Below are positions 7,520 through 16,865 of a stretch of DNA of 64,000 bases, in pieces. This DNA comes from Planosporangium flavigriseum (lineage in GTDB: Bacteria; Actinomycetota; Actinomycetes; Mycobacteriales; Micromonosporaceae): NCBI RefSeq assembly GCF_011947225.1, contig NZ_JAATVW010000004.1, positions 335,745 through 399,744 of the forward strand, written 5' to 3'. The stretch's first letter is position 1. Each line of letters starts with the position of its first letter. The notes below the pieces were generated by a model. The model did not search any database. It was not told where the DNA came from and was given only the letters and a program-made list of their open reading frames with translations. A program made the translations under genes and the position numbers.

Positions 7520-9135
7520 AGCAACAGGCAAAAGCAATCCACTTTGTACGGCTGAAGCTGCGGCTGACGCGGAACGGCCTGCGCGGTCAGGCCTGGCGGA
7601 TCGTGCTGTTCATCTTCGGTATCTTCGCCGGGCTGTGGGCCGCGCTCGGCGGCTTCGCGCTGTTCACCGGTGCGGGGGTGGCCGGCGGCGACGCGGGTCT
7701 GGTCATCGTCACGTTCGCGGGCGCTGGGTTGACGCTCGCCTGGCTGCTCCTTCCGCTGCTGTTCTTCGGCGTCGACGAGACGATCGACCCGGCCCGGTTC
7801 GCGCTGCTGCCGGTGCCGCGCCGGACTCTCCTGCGCGGCATGCTCGCGGCGGCGTTCGTCAGCGTCCCGGCGCTCGCGACCGTGGTGGCGCTGCTCGGGT
7901 TGGTGCTCGGTGCGGCGGTACGCGACGGCGCCGCCGCGGCCGTGGTGGCCGGCGTCGGCGCGGTCCTCGGAATTTTGACCTGCGTGGTGGGCAGTCGCGC
8001 CCTGACCAGCGCGTTCGCGTCGATGCTGCGGTCGCGGCGGGTACGCGATCTGGCCGCCATCCTGATCGCGGTGCTCGCGTCGTCGGTCGCCCCGCTCCAG
8101 TTGGCGGTGTCGTCGTTGATCGCCCACAGCGACCTGGACCGGGCGGGCCAGATCGCCCGGGTGCTCGCGTGGACACCGCTCGCCGCGCCGTACGCCGCCT
8201 ACGTCGACGTGGCCGAAGGCCGCCTCCTCAGCGCGCTCGTGCGCCTGGCCATCGCCGCCGCGGCGGTGGCCGCGCTGGTCGCGTGGTGGTGGAGCACGCT
8301 CGAATCGGCCACGATCGGCACGGCCTCCGGCGCACGTTCGTCGAGCTCAGCCAGTGACAAAAAGGCTGTGGCGGCCCTGTTCCCGGCGGCGCTGCGGGTG
8401 CTGCGCCCGGGCCGGTTCAGCGGATTGGTGGCGCGGGAGTGGCGGTACTGGTGGCGCGACCCGCGCCGGCGCGCCAGCCTCGTCTCCCTGATGATCGCCG
8501 GCGTGGTGCTGCCGATGGTCATGCGCGCGAGTGTGCGGGTCGACCAGAGCAGGATGCCGCTGCCCGTCGCCGTGGCGTTCAGCGCGCTGCTGGCCGCGCT
8601 GGTCCTGAGTAACCAGTTCGGCACGGACGGTTCGGCGTACGCGCTGCACCTGCTGGTCGGCGTGCCTGGCCGGGTCGAGCTACGCGCCCGCGCATGTGCG
8701 CTGGCGCTGCTGATGGCGCCGATTCTCGTACTGGTCACCGTCGCCGTTGCCGTGCTGACCCAGGCGCAGTCGCAGGTGCTCGCCGCCCTGGGCGTCGTCG
8801 CGGCCGGGCTGGGCATCGCGGCTGGCACGTCGGCCCTGTTGTCGGTACTGGTCCCATACGCCTTCCCCGAGTCGACCAACCCGTTCGCGGTGAGCGGCGG
8901 CACGGGCGGGCTGCGCGGCCTGCTCGCCGTGGTCGGGTCGTTCGCCGCGCTGGTGCTGCTGGCTCCGCTGCTGGTGTTCGCGTTGATCACGCACGGCCTG
9001 GTCGCCGGTCTGGTGGTGCTCGCCGCCGGGGTCGGGTGGGGCGGGGTGGGGCTGTTGCTCGGCACGTACCTCGCCGGTGGCATCCTCGATCGGCGGGGCC
9101 CGGAGATCCTGGCCGCCGTCACTCCGCGTCGATAG
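7510..9135 (+). CDS. ABC-2 type transporter permease
   Basis: A 541-residue membrane protein with about 12 hydrophobic segments in two bundles, separated by a hydrophilic stretch around residues 265-320 containing LVAREWRYWWRDPRRR. That stretch is the amphipathic interface typical of ABC-2 permeases that pair with a single ATPase. Translation starts at GTG 7510 inside the end of the ATPase gene, which implies coupled expression. It should work as the membrane half of the exporter; the substrate cannot be told from sequence. Confidence 0.88.
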   Translation: MAVEQQAKAIHFVRLKLRLTRNGLRGQAWRIVLFIFGIFAGLWAALGGFALFTGAGVAGGDAGLVIVTFAGAGLTLAWLLLPLLFFGVDETIDPARFALLPVPRRTLLRGMLAAAFVSVPALATVVALLGLVLGAAVRDGAAAAVVAGVGAVLGILTCVVGSRALTSAFASMLRSRRVRDLAAILIAVLASSVAPLQLAVSSLIAHSDLDRAGQIARVLAWTPLAAPYAAYVDVAEGRLLSALVRLAIAAAAVAALVAWWWSTLESATIGTASGARSSSSASDKKAVAALFPAALRVLRPGRFSGLVAREWRYWWRDPRRRASLVSLMIAGVVLPMVMRASVRVDQSRMPLPVAVAFSALLAALVLSNQFGTDGSAYALHLLVGVPGRVELRARACALALLMAPILVLVTVAVAVLTQAQSQVLAALGVVAAGLGIAAGTSALLSVLVPYAFPESTNPFAVSGGTGGLRGLLAVVGSFAALVLLAPLLVFALITHGLVAGLVVLAAGVGWGGVGLLLGTYLAGGILDRRGPEILAAVTPRR

Positions 9136-9142
9136 GCCGATC

Positions 9143-9655
9143 ATGACCATCTCGCCGTCCGACCCGTTCGCGACCCCTGATCACCTGCGCTCGCCCGTAC
9201 GCCGGCTGCGCGGGCGGCTGCCGACGGCGGTCACGCTCTGGACGGCACCGGGGCCGGCAGGCCTCACCGTCTCCTCCACGATGGTGGTCGACGGCGACCC
9301 GGGCCAGCTGCTCGGCGTACTGGACGAGGAGTCCGACCTCTGGGCGGCGATCGAGAATGCCGGCCGATTCGCGGTCACCGCGCTGACCTCGGAGGATCGC
9401 CAGCTCGCCGACCGGTTCGCCGGCCTGATGCCGGCGCCGGGCGGCCTGTTCGCCGGCGGAGCCGGCGGCGGTTGGCACGAGACCGAGTACGGGCCGGTGC
9501 CGGCCGACCGGTCGAGTTGGGCCGGGTGCCGGCTCGTCGGCGCGCGGCCGGTGGGCTGGGGGCTTCTGGTCGAGGCGACCATCGAGACCATCGAACTGGG
9601 CGATCCGGAACCGCCGCTGGTTCATTACCGAGGTCGCTACCGAGAATTGGGCTGA
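9143..9655 (+). CDS. Flavin reductase-like FMN-binding protein
   Basis: A 170-residue protein from ATG 9143, only seven bases after the permease stop, so it may belong to the same transcript. The early segment LPTAVTLWTAPGPAGLTVSSTMVVDGDP and the later GRFAVTALTSEDRQLADRFAG match the flavin reductase-like split-barrel family, which binds FMN and often supplies reduced flavin to monooxygenases. The functional link to the upstream exporter is unknown. The reading frame stays open upstream, but starts there would overlap the permease gene. Confidence 0.8.
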   Translation: MTISPSDPFATPDHLRSPVRRLRGRLPTAVTLWTAPGPAGLTVSSTMVVDGDPGQLLGVLDEESDLWAAIENAGRFAVTALTSEDRQLADRFAGLMPAPGGLFAGGAGGGWHETEYGPVPADRSSWAGCRLVGARPVGWGLLVEATIETIELGDPEPPLVHYRGRYRELG

Positions 9656-9834
9656 CGACGAGCGGGGTGGCCCCGGTCACTCGGCGCACCGGGGGTGCCG
9701 TTCGGCGCAGGGGCGCGCCGTCTACGGGCCGGTCTCTTCACCGCGCCTGGCCCACTTCCTACCGTCCGGGCAGAGGTCGACGTCGGCCAGGCGCCGGCCA
9801 CCTCCCAGCCCTATGACAGGTGGTGACCCCGTTT

Positions 9835-10224
9835 ATGAGCACCGAGACTCCGGTACCTCCGGGCACCTCGCCGGCATCGCCGGCTGAGGACCCGTCGGGG
9901 CGGGCGGCTCCGGACTCCGGCGCGTACCTCGCGGTCGAGCAGAGTCCCGAGTTCGCCAGCCTCCGCAAGGCTCTGCGGAGCTTCGTCTTCCCGATGACCG
10001 TGGCGTTCTTCGTCTGGTACGCGCTGTACGTGATCCTGTCGGCCTACGCCCGCGGGTTCATGAGTGTGAAAATCGTCGGTCACATCAACGTGGCGCTCGT
10101 GTTCGGACTGCTGCAGTTCGTCTCCACGTTCCTGATCGCCTGGCTGTACTCCCGGTACGCCGACCGGCGACTGGACCCGCTCGCGGAGCAGCTTCGGGAA
10201 CGAGTGGAGGGCGACCACGCATGA
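9835..10224 (+). CDS. DUF485 family membrane protein
   Basis: A 129-residue protein with a Pro/Ser-rich cytoplasmic head, then the DUF485 core: SPEFASLRKALRSFVFPMT, and two membrane helices (about 50-70 and 82-105). It ends at a TGA that overlaps the ATG of the actP-like gene (ATGA, 10221-10224). DUF485 proteins are regularly found just ahead of acetate symporters and are thought to be accessory subunits. GTG 9820 is a possible earlier start, but AGGTGG at 9818-9823 is well placed to serve ATG 9835. Confidence 0.9.
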   Translation: MSTETPVPPGTSPASPAEDPSGRAAPDSGAYLAVEQSPEFASLRKALRSFVFPMTVAFFVWYALYVILSAYARGFMSVKIVGHINVALVFGLLQFVSTFLIAWLYSRYADRRLDPLAEQLRERVEGDHA

Positions 10225-11897
10225 ACCACCTTCTCCTCGCGGCTGACGCGCACAGCACCACGCGTACGTTCACGATCTCGCTCTTCGTGGTCTTCGTCCT
10301 GATCACCCTGGCTATCACGGTGTGGGCCAGCCGTCAGACCCGCAGCGCCGCCGACTTCTACGCCGGCGGCCGCTCGTTCAGCGGTTTCCAGAACGGGATG
10401 GCGATCGGCGGGGACTACATGTCCGCGGCGAGCTTCCTCGGTATCGCCGGCATCATCGCGCTGAGCGGTTACGACGGCTTCCTGTACTCCATCGGCTTCC
10501 TGGTGGCGTGGCTGGTTGCGCTGCTGCTGGTGGCGGAGTTGATGCGGAACTCCGGCAAGTACACGATGGCCGACGTGCTGGCGTTCCGCCTGCGCCAGCG
10601 GCCGGTCCGCACCGCCGCCGCGGTCTCCACGATCACCGTGTCGATCTTCTACCTGTTGGCTCAGATGGTCGGTGCCGGCGCGCTGGTCGCGCTGCTGCTG
10701 GGGATCAAGCCCGGCCAGACGTTTCTCGGCATGAGCCCCGACACGGCCAAGATCGCAACGATCATCTTCGTCGGCGTGCTGATGATCGTGTACGTGGTGG
10801 TCGGCGGCATGAAGGGCACCACGTACGTGCAGATCGTCAAGGCGTTCCTGCTCATGTGCGGCGCGCTGCTGATGACTCTGCTGGTGCTCGCCGCGTTCAA
10901 GTTCAACCTGTCCAGCCTGCTCGGCGAGGCGGCCACGAAGTCCGGCAAGGGTGCCGCGTTCCTCGAGCCCGGTCTCCGGTACGGCAAGGACGTCGCCGGT
11001 GACGCCACCCAGACCTTCTACAACAAGATGGACCTGCTGTCGCTCGGCATCGCGCTGGTGCTGGGCACGGCGGGCCTGCCGCACATCCTGATCCGCTTCT
11101 ACACCGTGCCCAGCGCGAAGGCCGCCCGCAAGAGCGTGCTGTGGGCGATCGGCCTCATCGGCGCTTTCTACCTGATGACCCTCGCGCTCGGGTTCGGCGC
11201 GGCGGCGCTGGTCGGCGGCGAGGCGATCACCGCCCAGGACAAGGCGGGCAACACCGCGGCGCCGCAGCTTGCCCAGGCCCTGGGCGAGAGGTACCTCGGC
11301 GGCTCCACCGGTGGCTCGATCCTGCTCGCGGTCATCGCCGCCGTCGCGTTCGCCACGATCCTCGCGGTCGTCGCCGGCCTGACCCTGGCGTCGTCGTCGT
11401 CGCTCGCGCACGACTTCTACGCCAACGTCCTGAAGCGTGGGCAGACGTCGGAGCGCCAGGAGGTGCAGGTCGCCCGGGTGTCGGCGTTCGTCATCGGGGC
11501 GATCTCGATCGTGCTGGCGATCTTCGCCCAGAGCCTCAACGTGGCCTTCCTGGTGGCGCTGGCGTTCGCGGTCGCCGCGTCGGGCAACCTGCCGGCGATC
11601 CTGTACTCGCTGTTCTGGAAGCGGTTCACGACGGCGGGCGCGACGGCGGCGATCTACGGCGGCCTGATCTCCGCCGTGGTGCTGGTGTTCTTCTCGCCGG
11701 TGGTCTCCGGTTCGCCGACGGCGATGTTCCCGCACAGCGACTGGCAGTGGTTCCCGCTGTCCAACCCCGGTCTGATCTCGATTCCGATCGGGTTCCTCTG
11801 CGGTTGGCTGGGGACCCTCCTGTCCCGCGAGCCGGCCGACGCGGCGAAGTACGCGGAGATGGAGGTCCGGTCACTGACCGGCGCCGGAGCGCACTGA
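10221..11897 (+). CDS. actP: Cation/acetate symporter (ActP-like)
   Basis: A 558-residue SSS-family transporter with about 13 membrane helices. Family marks include GGDYMSAASFLGIAG near residue 58, GTAGLPHILIRFYTVPSAKAAR near 285, and FATILAVVAGLTLASSSSLAHDFYANV near 380. ActP imports acetate and other short monocarboxylates with a cation. It is translationally coupled to the DUF485 gene. It is a relative of the symporter at 2510 but lacks that protein's central insertion. A strong hairpin follows the stop codon and probably ends the transcript. Confidence 0.93.
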   Translation: MNHLLLAADAHSTTRTFTISLFVVFVLITLAITVWASRQTRSAADFYAGGRSFSGFQNGMAIGGDYMSAASFLGIAGIIALSGYDGFLYSIGFLVAWLVALLLVAELMRNSGKYTMADVLAFRLRQRPVRTAAAVSTITVSIFYLLAQMVGAGALVALLLGIKPGQTFLGMSPDTAKIATIIFVGVLMIVYVVVGGMKGTTYVQIVKAFLLMCGALLMTLLVLAAFKFNLSSLLGEAATKSGKGAAFLEPGLRYGKDVAGDATQTFYNKMDLLSLGIALVLGTAGLPHILIRFYTVPSAKAARKSVLWAIGLIGAFYLMTLALGFGAAALVGGEAITAQDKAGNTAAPQLAQALGERYLGGSTGGSILLAVIAAVAFATILAVVAGLTLASSSSLAHDFYANVLKRGQTSERQEVQVARVSAFVIGAISIVLAIFAQSLNVAFLVALAFAVAASGNLPAILYSLFWKRFTTAGATAAIYGGLISAVVLVFFSPVVSGSPTAMFPHSDWQWFPLSNPGLISIPIGFLCGWLGTLLSREPADAAKYAEMEVRSLTGAGAH

Positions 11898-11913
11898 CAG
11901 TGACGGCAATAAC

Positions 11914-11944
11914 AGCGGGACGGGCCGGCGCGGCCCGTCCCGCT
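11914..11944 (+). terminator. Transcription terminator hairpin after actP
   Basis: A perfect 13-bp stem, AGCGGGACGGGCC at 11914-11926 with its complement at 11932-11944, and a 5-nt loop, 16 bp after the actP stop codon. There is no T-run, which is usual for actinobacterial terminators. Confidence 0.8.
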
Positions 11945-11982
11945 CTGCGTCTCGCGAGCCCTTCGGGCGTAGGCTCTGGCGC

Positions 11983-12957
11983 ATGTTGGATGCGCGACAG
12001 TACGGCGAAGGTCATCGGATCTTGGTTACCGGTGGTGCTGGATTCGTCCCGTCGCACTTAGTAGACGCGCTGCTGGCGCGCGGGGCGACCGTCGTCGCGG
12101 TCGACAACTTCATCACTGGAAGTAAAGAGAACGTCGCCCACCTGGCCGAGCACCCCCGATTCACGTTGATCGAGGCGGACATCTCCGAGCCGCTGCCCTC
12201 ACATACCGAGGCGCTGGCCAAGCGGTTCGACGCGATCATGCATTTCGCCTCCCCCGCGAGCCCGACCGACTTCGCCCAGCTTCCGCTCGAGATCCTGCGC
12301 GTCGGATCGGTCGCAACGCTGCAACTGCTCGACCGGGCGCACGCCGACCGGGCCCGCTTCATCATGGCGTCCACCTCCGAGGCGTACGGCGACCCGCTGG
12401 TGCACCCCCAGCCCGAGACCTACTGGGGCAACGTCAATCCGGTCGGCGTCCGCAGCGTGTACGACGAGGCCAAGCGCTTCTCCGAGGCGGCGACCATGGC
12501 CTACCACCGCTTCCACGGCCTCGACGTCGGCATCGTTCGGATCTTCAACACGTACGGGCCGCGCATGCGCCCCGACGACGGTCGGGCGATTCCCACGTTC
12601 GTGTCACAGGCGCTGCGGGGTGAGCCGATCACCGTGCACGGCACCGGCGAGCAGACCCGGTCCATCTGCTACGTCGACGACCTCGTCCGGGGCATCGTCG
12701 CGCTGCTGGACTCGGGTGAGACCGGGCCGATCAACTGCGGCACCGAGCACGAGATGACGATGCGGGAACTGGCCGAGACGATCGTGCGGCTCTCCGGTAG
12801 CTCGTCGCAGGTGACGTTCGTGCCGCGCGGTGCCGACGACCCGGAGAAGCGCCGCCCGGACCTCACCCTGGCGCGCACACTGCTGGGGTACGAGCCGACC
12901 GTGGACCCAGAGGACGGGCTGCGGCGCACGATCGAGTACTTCGCCACCCGAGCCTGA
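11983..12957 (+). CDS. NAD-dependent nucleotide-sugar epimerase/decarboxylase
   Basis: A 324-residue extended short-chain dehydrogenase. It has the NAD-binding VTGGAGFVPSHLVDALLARG (residues 13-32) and the catalytic pair in SVYDEAKRF (Tyr-x3-Lys). It also has the substrate-loop segment RIFNTYGPRMRPDDGRAIPTF that is characteristic of UDP-glucuronate decarboxylase (UXS)-like and dTDP-glucose dehydratase-like enzymes. Substrate assignment is uncertain; UDP-glucuronate decarboxylase is the closest match by eye. It lies next to two LCP ligase genes that attach glycopolymers to the wall, so a role in making cell-wall sugars fits. The glycine-rich loop reads GGAGFVPS where GGAGFIGS is usual. Confidence 0.85.
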   Translation: MLDARQYGEGHRILVTGGAGFVPSHLVDALLARGATVVAVDNFITGSKENVAHLAEHPRFTLIEADISEPLPSHTEALAKRFDAIMHFASPASPTDFAQLPLEILRVGSVATLQLLDRAHADRARFIMASTSEAYGDPLVHPQPETYWGNVNPVGVRSVYDEAKRFSEAATMAYHRFHGLDVGIVRIFNTYGPRMRPDDGRAIPTFVSQALRGEPITVHGTGEQTRSICYVDDLVRGIVALLDSGETGPINCGTEHEMTMRELAETIVRLSGSSSQVTFVPRGADDPEKRRPDLTLARTLLGYEPTVDPEDGLRRTIEYFATRA

Positions 12958-13026
12958 GCGGATTCTTTTTCGGGGCACTCGATGGACCGCGGCTGTGGGC
13001 GTGCGTCCGCTACGTAGTCTGGTGCC

Positions 13027-14247
13027 ATGTCCTCCCCGAATTACCGCCGCGACAATTCGAGCGGGCGGGCCTCGGTGCCCGGCAGTCCCTCCGCGTACCG
13101 CAGCTCCGGACGAGGCCAGGTCCCTCCTCGCGGGGTGGCCTACGGTGCCGGCCGGCCACAGGGCTCCGAGCGGGGTCCCGTCCTACCCCAGGGACCGGGC
13201 CGCCCGCCGCAGGGGCCCGGTGGCGGTCCGTACGAGCGCCGGGTCCGGCCGCGCTGGGGGAGGATCGCGTTCGTACTCATGCTGGCGCTGCTGCTGGTCG
13301 CGGGGCTGGGAGCGGGCGGGGCGTACCTGTACTACCGCAACCTGGACTCGGGTCTGCAGCGCACCGACGCGTTCTCCAAGGTGGCCGGGAAGCGCCCGGA
13401 CGCCGCTGTCCCGGGCGCGCAGAACATCCTGCTGCTGGGCAGCGACTCGCGGGACCCGGACAACAAGGCCAAGCCGGGGCAGTGGCGTACCGACACGATG
13501 ATCCTGATGCACGTCGACGCCAACCACCAGAAGGCGTACCTGATCTCGATCCCGCGTGACCTGTACGTCTACATCCCGACGAGCCCGACCAACCCTGAGT
13601 TCGGCGACACCAACGAGAAGATCAACGCGGCGTTCGCCTGGGGCGGCGTGCCGCTGACCGTGCAGACCATCGAGGGCTTCAGCGGGGTGCACATCGACCA
13701 CGTCGTCCTGGTCGACTTCGGTGGCTTCCAGCAGGTCACGGACGCGCTCGGCGGGGTCGACATGAACATCGAGCAGGACATCACGTCGATTCACGCGCCG
13801 CACCGGCAGTTCAAGAAGGGCTTGCAGCACCTCAACGGCGCCGAGGCGCTGGACTACGTGCGCCAGCGCTACCAGTTCGTCGAGGGTGACTTCGCCCGCA
13901 TGCGCCACCAGCAGCAGTTCATCAAGGCGCTGCTGGACAAGGCGACCAGTTCGGGGACGCTGAGCAACCCGCTCAAGCTGCACTCGTTCCTGTCGGCCGT
14001 GACCAACGCGATGACGGTCGACAATGGCTTCTCGCTCGCCAGTACCGGTTGGGCGTTCCGCAACATGAGCAGCACGGACCTGACGTTCCTCACCAGCCCC
14101 AACCTGGGCTCCGAGACGAGGCGCGGGGAGAGCGTCATCATCTCCGACAAGGCGAAGGCGCTGTCGCTGTACGACGCGGTGGCCCAGGACAAGGTCGCTG
14201 ACTGGATTGCGCAGAACGGTCCATCTGTCGTCAAACCCGGCGGGTGA
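13027..14247 (+). CDS. LytR-CpsA-Psr (LCP) family glycopolymer ligase 1
   Basis: A 406-residue protein. It has a long basic, Gly/Pro/Arg-rich cytoplasmic head (residues 1-75), one membrane helix (about 77-105) and an extracytoplasmic LCP domain. Motifs include ILLLGSDSRDPDN, RTDTMILMHVD, LISIPRDLYV, EKINAAFAWGG, VDFGGFQQVTDALGGVD and LDYVRQRYQFVEGDFARMRHQQQ. These carry the conserved Arg and Asp residues that bind a polyprenyl-phosphate donor. LCP proteins transfer teichoic-acid-like or arabinogalactan-like polymers to peptidoglycan. The ATG at 13027 is well supported. A second LCP gene follows on the same strand. Confidence 0.93.
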   Translation: MSSPNYRRDNSSGRASVPGSPSAYRSSGRGQVPPRGVAYGAGRPQGSERGPVLPQGPGRPPQGPGGGPYERRVRPRWGRIAFVLMLALLLVAGLGAGGAYLYYRNLDSGLQRTDAFSKVAGKRPDAAVPGAQNILLLGSDSRDPDNKAKPGQWRTDTMILMHVDANHQKAYLISIPRDLYVYIPTSPTNPEFGDTNEKINAAFAWGGVPLTVQTIEGFSGVHIDHVVLVDFGGFQQVTDALGGVDMNIEQDITSIHAPHRQFKKGLQHLNGAEALDYVRQRYQFVEGDFARMRHQQQFIKALLDKATSSGTLSNPLKLHSFLSAVTNAMTVDNGFSLASTGWAFRNMSSTDLTFLTSPNLGSETRRGESVIISDKAKALSLYDAVAQDKVADWIAQNGPSVVKPGG

Positions 14248-14560
14248 CCGGTCGAACTGAGTGCGTGGCAGTCCCACGATAACGGCTGACCTGGGGATAT
14301 GCCGGTTAGTTGTTGATCGGCACATTGCGATCATGACTTAAACTGCTAGCCACCCCTCTGCATCGGCTCCGGGAGCTGCCACGTCCACCACGCCACCTCA
14401 AGAGCGCCAACCGGAGGCTGAGAGAGCCTCCGGGGAGCCGGCACGCCCGGAAACCGATCCGGAGGCGGCCGATTCCGCGGGCCGGCCGGCCAAGCATGAC
14501 CCAGCACTCGGCCGCGACCCGCTCTGGGCCCGGCTGCTCGTCATCTTCGGCGCGCTCCTG

Positions 14561-15589
14561 GTGGTCCTCGCGAGCACCACCATCACCACCACCAAGGTGC
14601 TGGCCAACCGGTACGACGCGGCGGTGAAGAAGGGCAACCTCATCGCCCCCAAAGCCCGGTCCGGCGGCGATGATCAGCCGGGATCGAAGCTCAGCGGCCC
14701 CTTGAACTACCTGCTCATCGGCTCAGACGCGCGCGCCGACGACCCGACGGCCGGCCAGCGCTCCGACACGATCATCATCGTGCACGTTCCCGTGTCCATG
14801 GACCGGGCCTATCTGATCTCGGTCCCCCGAGACCTGTTGGTGCAGATCCCGCCCTTCCCGGCGACGGGGTTCCCGGGGAGCCGGGAAAAGATCAATGGGG
14901 CCTTCGACTACGGCCGCGGCGGCGAAGGCGGGGTGCAGCTACTCTCCACGACCTTGTTCGACCTCACCGGAATCGCGTTCGACGGTGCCGCCGTGGTCGA
15001 CTTCGGCGGCTTCACAAAGGTCATCGAGCAGCTCGGCGGCGTCGACATGTGCATCGACGAGCGCACCGAGTCCCAGCACATCGGCCGCGACGAGGACGGC
15101 AAGTTCCTCCCGCCGTACAACGGCGACTACCGCAACCCGGCGAGCACCCCGGAGGTCTACGAGCCGGGGTGCCGGCGGTTGGCGCCCTGGCAGGCGCTGG
15201 ACTACTCGCGCCAGCGCAAGAGCCTCCCGGACGGCGACTACGGCCGCCAGCGCCATCAGCAACAACTGTTGAAGGCGATGTTCGACGAGGCCCGCAGGCA
15301 GGGCCTGGCGACCAGTCCGCGAAAGCTCGACTCGTTGATCCGCTCGGTCGGCCAGTCGTTGACCGTCGACACGGGCGGCGTTCCGCTCGCCGACCTCGTG
15401 TACGCCCTGCGCGGCGTCAGCCCCACCAACCTGGTCGGGATCAGATTGCCGTCTGACACGCAGGACATCGGCGGCATCTCGTACGTGGTCGCGCACGAGG
15501 ACCAGGCCGCCAAGCTCTACGAGGCGATCCGCGACGACGATCTCGACATCTGGGCCGGGCAGAACACGGCCTGGGTCAACGGACTGTGA
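14561..15589 (+). CDS. LCP family glycopolymer ligase 2 (start codon unclear)
   Basis: The listed GTG start gives 342 residues with an intact LCP domain (YLLIGSDARADDP, RSDTIIIVHVP, LISVPRDLLVQIPP, EKINGAFDYG, VDFGGFTKVIEQLGGVDMCIDE, LDYSRQRKSLPDGDYGRQRHQQQ). That start cuts through the membrane helix, however. The same frame continues upstream to 14342 and encodes a Pro/Ala/Glu-rich head followed by DPLWARLLVIFGALLVV, the normal layout for this family. No ATG, GTG or TTG lies in that extension. The nearest in-frame ATG (14333) is separated from it by one sense codon and a TAA at 14339-14341. The true start is therefore unknown: a rare start codon, or a damaged 5' end. The 313 bp between 14248 and 14560 is otherwise empty. 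Confidence 0.85.
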   Translation: MVLASTTITTTKVLANRYDAAVKKGNLIAPKARSGGDDQPGSKLSGPLNYLLIGSDARADDPTAGQRSDTIIIVHVPVSMDRAYLISVPRDLLVQIPPFPATGFPGSREKINGAFDYGRGGEGGVQLLSTTLFDLTGIAFDGAAVVDFGGFTKVIEQLGGVDMCIDERTESQHIGRDEDGKFLPPYNGDYRNPASTPEVYEPGCRRLAPWQALDYSRQRKSLPDGDYGRQRHQQQLLKAMFDEARRQGLATSPRKLDSLIRSVGQSLTVDTGGVPLADLVYALRGVSPTNLVGIRLPSDTQDIGGISYVVAHEDQAAKLYEAIRDDDLDIWAGQNTAWVNGL

Positions 15590-15655
15590 GCCGGCCTGGC
15601 ACGGGATCTACCCGGCTGGCTGTCGGCGGTCGGTACAGGCTTTAAGCTTGCGGGC

Positions 15656-15994
15656 GTGTTTGGGCGTAACCAGGTCCCCGTAGTCGGCGCCAGCGAGGTG
15701 CCGGCCTCGGCTTACCTGTTGGACGTACGGGAAGACGACGAGTGGGTCGCGGGCCATGCGCCCGATGCTCACCACATGCCGATGCACACGGTGCCGGCCA
15801 GGCTGGACGAGATTCCGGCCGACGGTGACGTGGTGGTGGTCTGCCGGGCGGGCGGGCGATCGGCCCAGGTCGTCGCGTACCTGCAGGCCACAGGGCGCGA
15901 CAACGTCCGCAACCTGGCCGGCGGCATGATGGCGTGGGCGCAGGCCGGCCGACCGATGGTCAGCGAGGACGGCGGCGCGCCGCAGGTTGCCTGA
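15656..15994 (+). CDS. Rhodanese-like sulfurtransferase domain protein
   Basis: A single rhodanese domain of 112 residues. The active-site loop is CRAGGRS with cysteine C63, and the family's LLDVREDDEWVAGHAPDAHHMPM motif is present near residues 21-43. Such proteins carry persulfide sulfur or serve as sulfur donors or thiol sensors. It starts at GTG 15656, and its stop is directly followed by the GTG of the phosphodiesterase gene (15995), so the two share a transcript. No sulfur-acceptor gene is visible nearby. Confidence 0.92.
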   Translation: MFGRNQVPVVGASEVPASAYLLDVREDDEWVAGHAPDAHHMPMHTVPARLDEIPADGDVVVVCRAGGRSAQVVAYLQATGRDNVRNLAGGMMAWAQAGRPMVSEDGGAPQVA

Positions 15995-16843
15995 GTGATC
16001 GCCGACTTGCCCCCCAGCCGGCGGCCGGGCCGCCCACTCGTGTTCGCTCACCGCGGCTCGTCTGCCGCCGAACCCGAGCACACCCTCACGGCCTACCTGC
16101 GCGCGATCGAGGAAGGCGCCGACGGGGTGGAGTGCGACGTCCGCCTCACCCGCGACGGCCAGTTGGTGTGCGTACACGACCGGCGGCTCGAGCGCACGAG
16201 CAACGGCCACGGTCTGGTCAGTACCCGTACCCTCGCCGAACTGGGTGAGCTGGACTTCGGTTCGTGGCACCCGGGGCCGGGCGAGGAAGACGGCGCCCCG
16301 ATGTACGACGTCAGTGTCGACGGACGCGCCCGCATCCTCACCCTCGACCGGTTGCTCGGGGCCGTCCACGACGCCAACCGGCCGATGCGGCTGCTCATCG
16401 AGACCAAGCACCCCACCCGGTACGGGGCGGCGGTGGAGGAGATGCTCGTCGAGTCGCTGCGGCGGCACGGGCTGCACGAGCCCCGGGCCGGGCACCCGGT
16501 CGAGGTGACCGTGATGTCGTTCTCGGCGCTCGCGGTACGGCGTACCCGACGCCTCGCGCCCCTGCTGCCGACGGTGATGCTGCTGGATCTGCTGCCAGCG
16601 GGTCTGCGGGGAGGGCGGTTGCCGTTCGGCTCCCGGATCGGCGGCCCGGGCGTCCGCCTGCTGCGGGCGCACCCCGAGGTCGCGCAGCGGCTGCACGCGC
16701 GGGGTCACCAGGTGTACGTGTGGACCGTCAACGAGGCCGCCGATGTCGACCTGATGGTTGAGCTGGGCGTCGAGGGCCTCATCACGGACCGGCCGGCGTT
16801 CGTGCGGCGGCGGCTGGACGAGCTCGGCCTACCGCGTTCCTGA
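15995..16843 (+). CDS. Glycerophosphodiester phosphodiesterase family protein
   Basis: A 282-residue TIM-barrel enzyme that hydrolyses glycerophosphodiesters to an alcohol and glycerol-3-phosphate. The catalytic and metal residues are recognisable: FAHRGSSAAEPEHT (catalytic His), GVECDVRLTRDG (metal Glu and Asp), CVHDRRLERTSNG (second His) and LIETKHP further on. YVWTVNEAADVDLMVELGVEGLITDRP is the usual C-terminal signature. There is no signal peptide, so it is probably cytoplasmic. It begins at the GTG touching the rhodanese stop codon. Confidence 0.95.
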   Translation: MIADLPPSRRPGRPLVFAHRGSSAAEPEHTLTAYLRAIEEGADGVECDVRLTRDGQLVCVHDRRLERTSNGHGLVSTRTLAELGELDFGSWHPGPGEEDGAPMYDVSVDGRARILTLDRLLGAVHDANRPMRLLIETKHPTRYGAAVEEMLVESLRRHGLHEPRAGHPVEVTVMSFSALAVRRTRRLAPLLPTVMLLDLLPAGLRGGRLPFGSRIGGPGVRLLRAHPEVAQRLHARGHQVYVWTVNEAADVDLMVELGVEGLITDRPAFVRRRLDELGLPRS

Positions 16844-16865
16844 GCGAACGTGCACACTCTGCAAC

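Noticed and set aside
10080..11735. 551-residue open frame on the minus strand opposite actP
   Set aside because: Low-complexity Arg/Glu/His-rich translation typical of the reverse frame of a GC-rich gene; the plus strand encodes an unmistakable ActP.
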